This document shows positions 63,453-64,000 of a DNA stretch of 64,000 bases, in pieces. Positions within the stretch are counted from its first letter, which is position 1; each line of letters begins with the position of its first letter. Both the position numbers and the translations under genes were made by a program. The stretch comes from UBA9647 sp963739335 (lineage in GTDB: Bacteria; Bacteroidota; Ignavibacteria; UBA10030). The notes under the pieces are model-generated. The model was not told the origin of the DNA and made no database searches. It saw only the letters and a program-made list of their open reading frames with translations. The DNA lies in NCBI GenBank assembly GCA_963739335.1, contig CAVUAC010000053.1, forward strand, positions 1 to 64,000, in the 5' to 3' direction.

Positions 63453-64000
63453 CAAGAAGTACAGCTCACTTGTCGTCTACAACCGGGACAAGATCGATGC
63501 GAGCGATCCCGATTACATACAGGGAAGCGGTGATTCCTACGGCGCAGAGTTGACGCTGCGATCACATTCTCCACTGGTCGATCTTTATGGGACGTACTCG
63601 CTTGCTTTCGCCAAGATCAATAACGGCGGATTTGTCTACTATCCCCGCTATGACCGCCGCCATCACATCAATTTGATGGCAATCCTTCATCTGGTGCGGG
63701 GATTGAGCACGACGGCGAAGTGGGAGTACGGTTCGGGCTTTCCGTTCTCGCAAACGGTGGGGTACTTCGATCGGCTGATGCTCGACAATGCCTTGCCGGG
63801 GCAGTTCGAGACCGAGACTGGCTCTCCCTACATCATGCTGGGGCCGAAGAATGCTGCCCGGCTGCCGGCCTATCACCGGCTTGACATGAGCATTGCTTAT
63901 ACCCTGAGGCTTGTCGGCTTCGAAATCGTTGCCGGCGTCGATCTGTTGAACGTCTACAACAACAAGAACATTTTCTACTTTGACAGGAAGACCGGCCAGC
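63448..64000 (+). CDS. TonB-dependent receptor, continuation, 3' end outside window
   Basis: After the frame change: KKYSSLVVYNRDKIDASDPD, YIQGSGDSYGAELTLRS, YGTYSLAFAKINNGGFVYYP and LDMSIAYTLRLVGFEIVAGV, the last third of the barrel with alternating strands. The terminal aromatic residue lies beyond the window. Confidence 0.85.

Overview
The window looks like a chromosomal piece of a mid-GC bacterium of the Bacteroidota/Chlorobiota-Ignavibacteria (FCB) kind. The evidence is two large secreted proteins ending in the Por/T9SS-type tail with the YPNPFN signature (1037-4433 and 58449-60617), a TonB-dependent receptor with a carboxypeptidase-regulatory-like N-terminal domain next to a DUF4249-like lipoprotein (60710-64000), and good AAGGAGG-type ribosome binding sites. 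At least ten places show one protein continuing across a single-base frame change, several at short homopolymers. I read most of these as sequence errors or very recent mutations in otherwise intact genes, and describe the pieces together.

Layout. 1-5.5 kb: secreted beta-propeller proteins and a degenerate sigma-54-type AAA+ regulator. 5.7-7.2 kb: a non-coding array of four ~150-bp units built from nested inverted repeats whose stems covary between units; a decayed fifth unit lies near 51.45 kb. 8.4-16.6 kb: a defence-type region with a Panacea (SocA-like) antitoxin/toxin-like pair, a pentapeptide-repeat membrane protein, a tyrosine-recombinase relic and a type III restriction-modification pair. 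16.8-25.8 kb: one continuous plus-strand cluster of radical SAM protein, 61-residue peptide, B12-binding radical SAM protein, lipoprotein amino-acid-type binding protein, membrane protein, and LivH, LivM, LivG, LivF. It could make and take up or sense a modified small molecule or peptide. 26.3-38.8 kb: accessory genes including an AlbA_2/Schlafen-like protein, tiny overlapping zinc-finger-like genes, a Mom-like DNA modification protein, coiled-coil membrane proteins, a phage-type AAA ATPase lacking its P-loop, an attC-like site, a LOG-family protein, a P-loop NTPase with a Cys-rich membrane partner, and an IS3 transposase relic.

39-56.2 kb: a long run of unusual plus-strand genes. It holds small membrane proteins, a TIGR04141/DUF6119 protein, DUF3892, a kinase-like/deoxyribosyltransferase-like protein, a large protein with an MfnB-like TIM-barrel region, a two-HKD phospholipase D-like protein, a membrane-anchored protein, a trypsin-like protease continuous with an S1/P1-nuclease-like domain, a nuclease-like protein and an XRE regulator. 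This is the second candidate for an undescribed system, perhaps defensive or inter-bacterial. 56.6-57.9 kb: a MauE/DoxX-like membrane protein, a thioredoxin-fold protein and a secreted 8-cysteine peptide, suggesting an oxidatively folded secreted peptide. 58.4-64 kb: outer-surface proteins. No tRNA, rRNA or CRISPR array was recognised.
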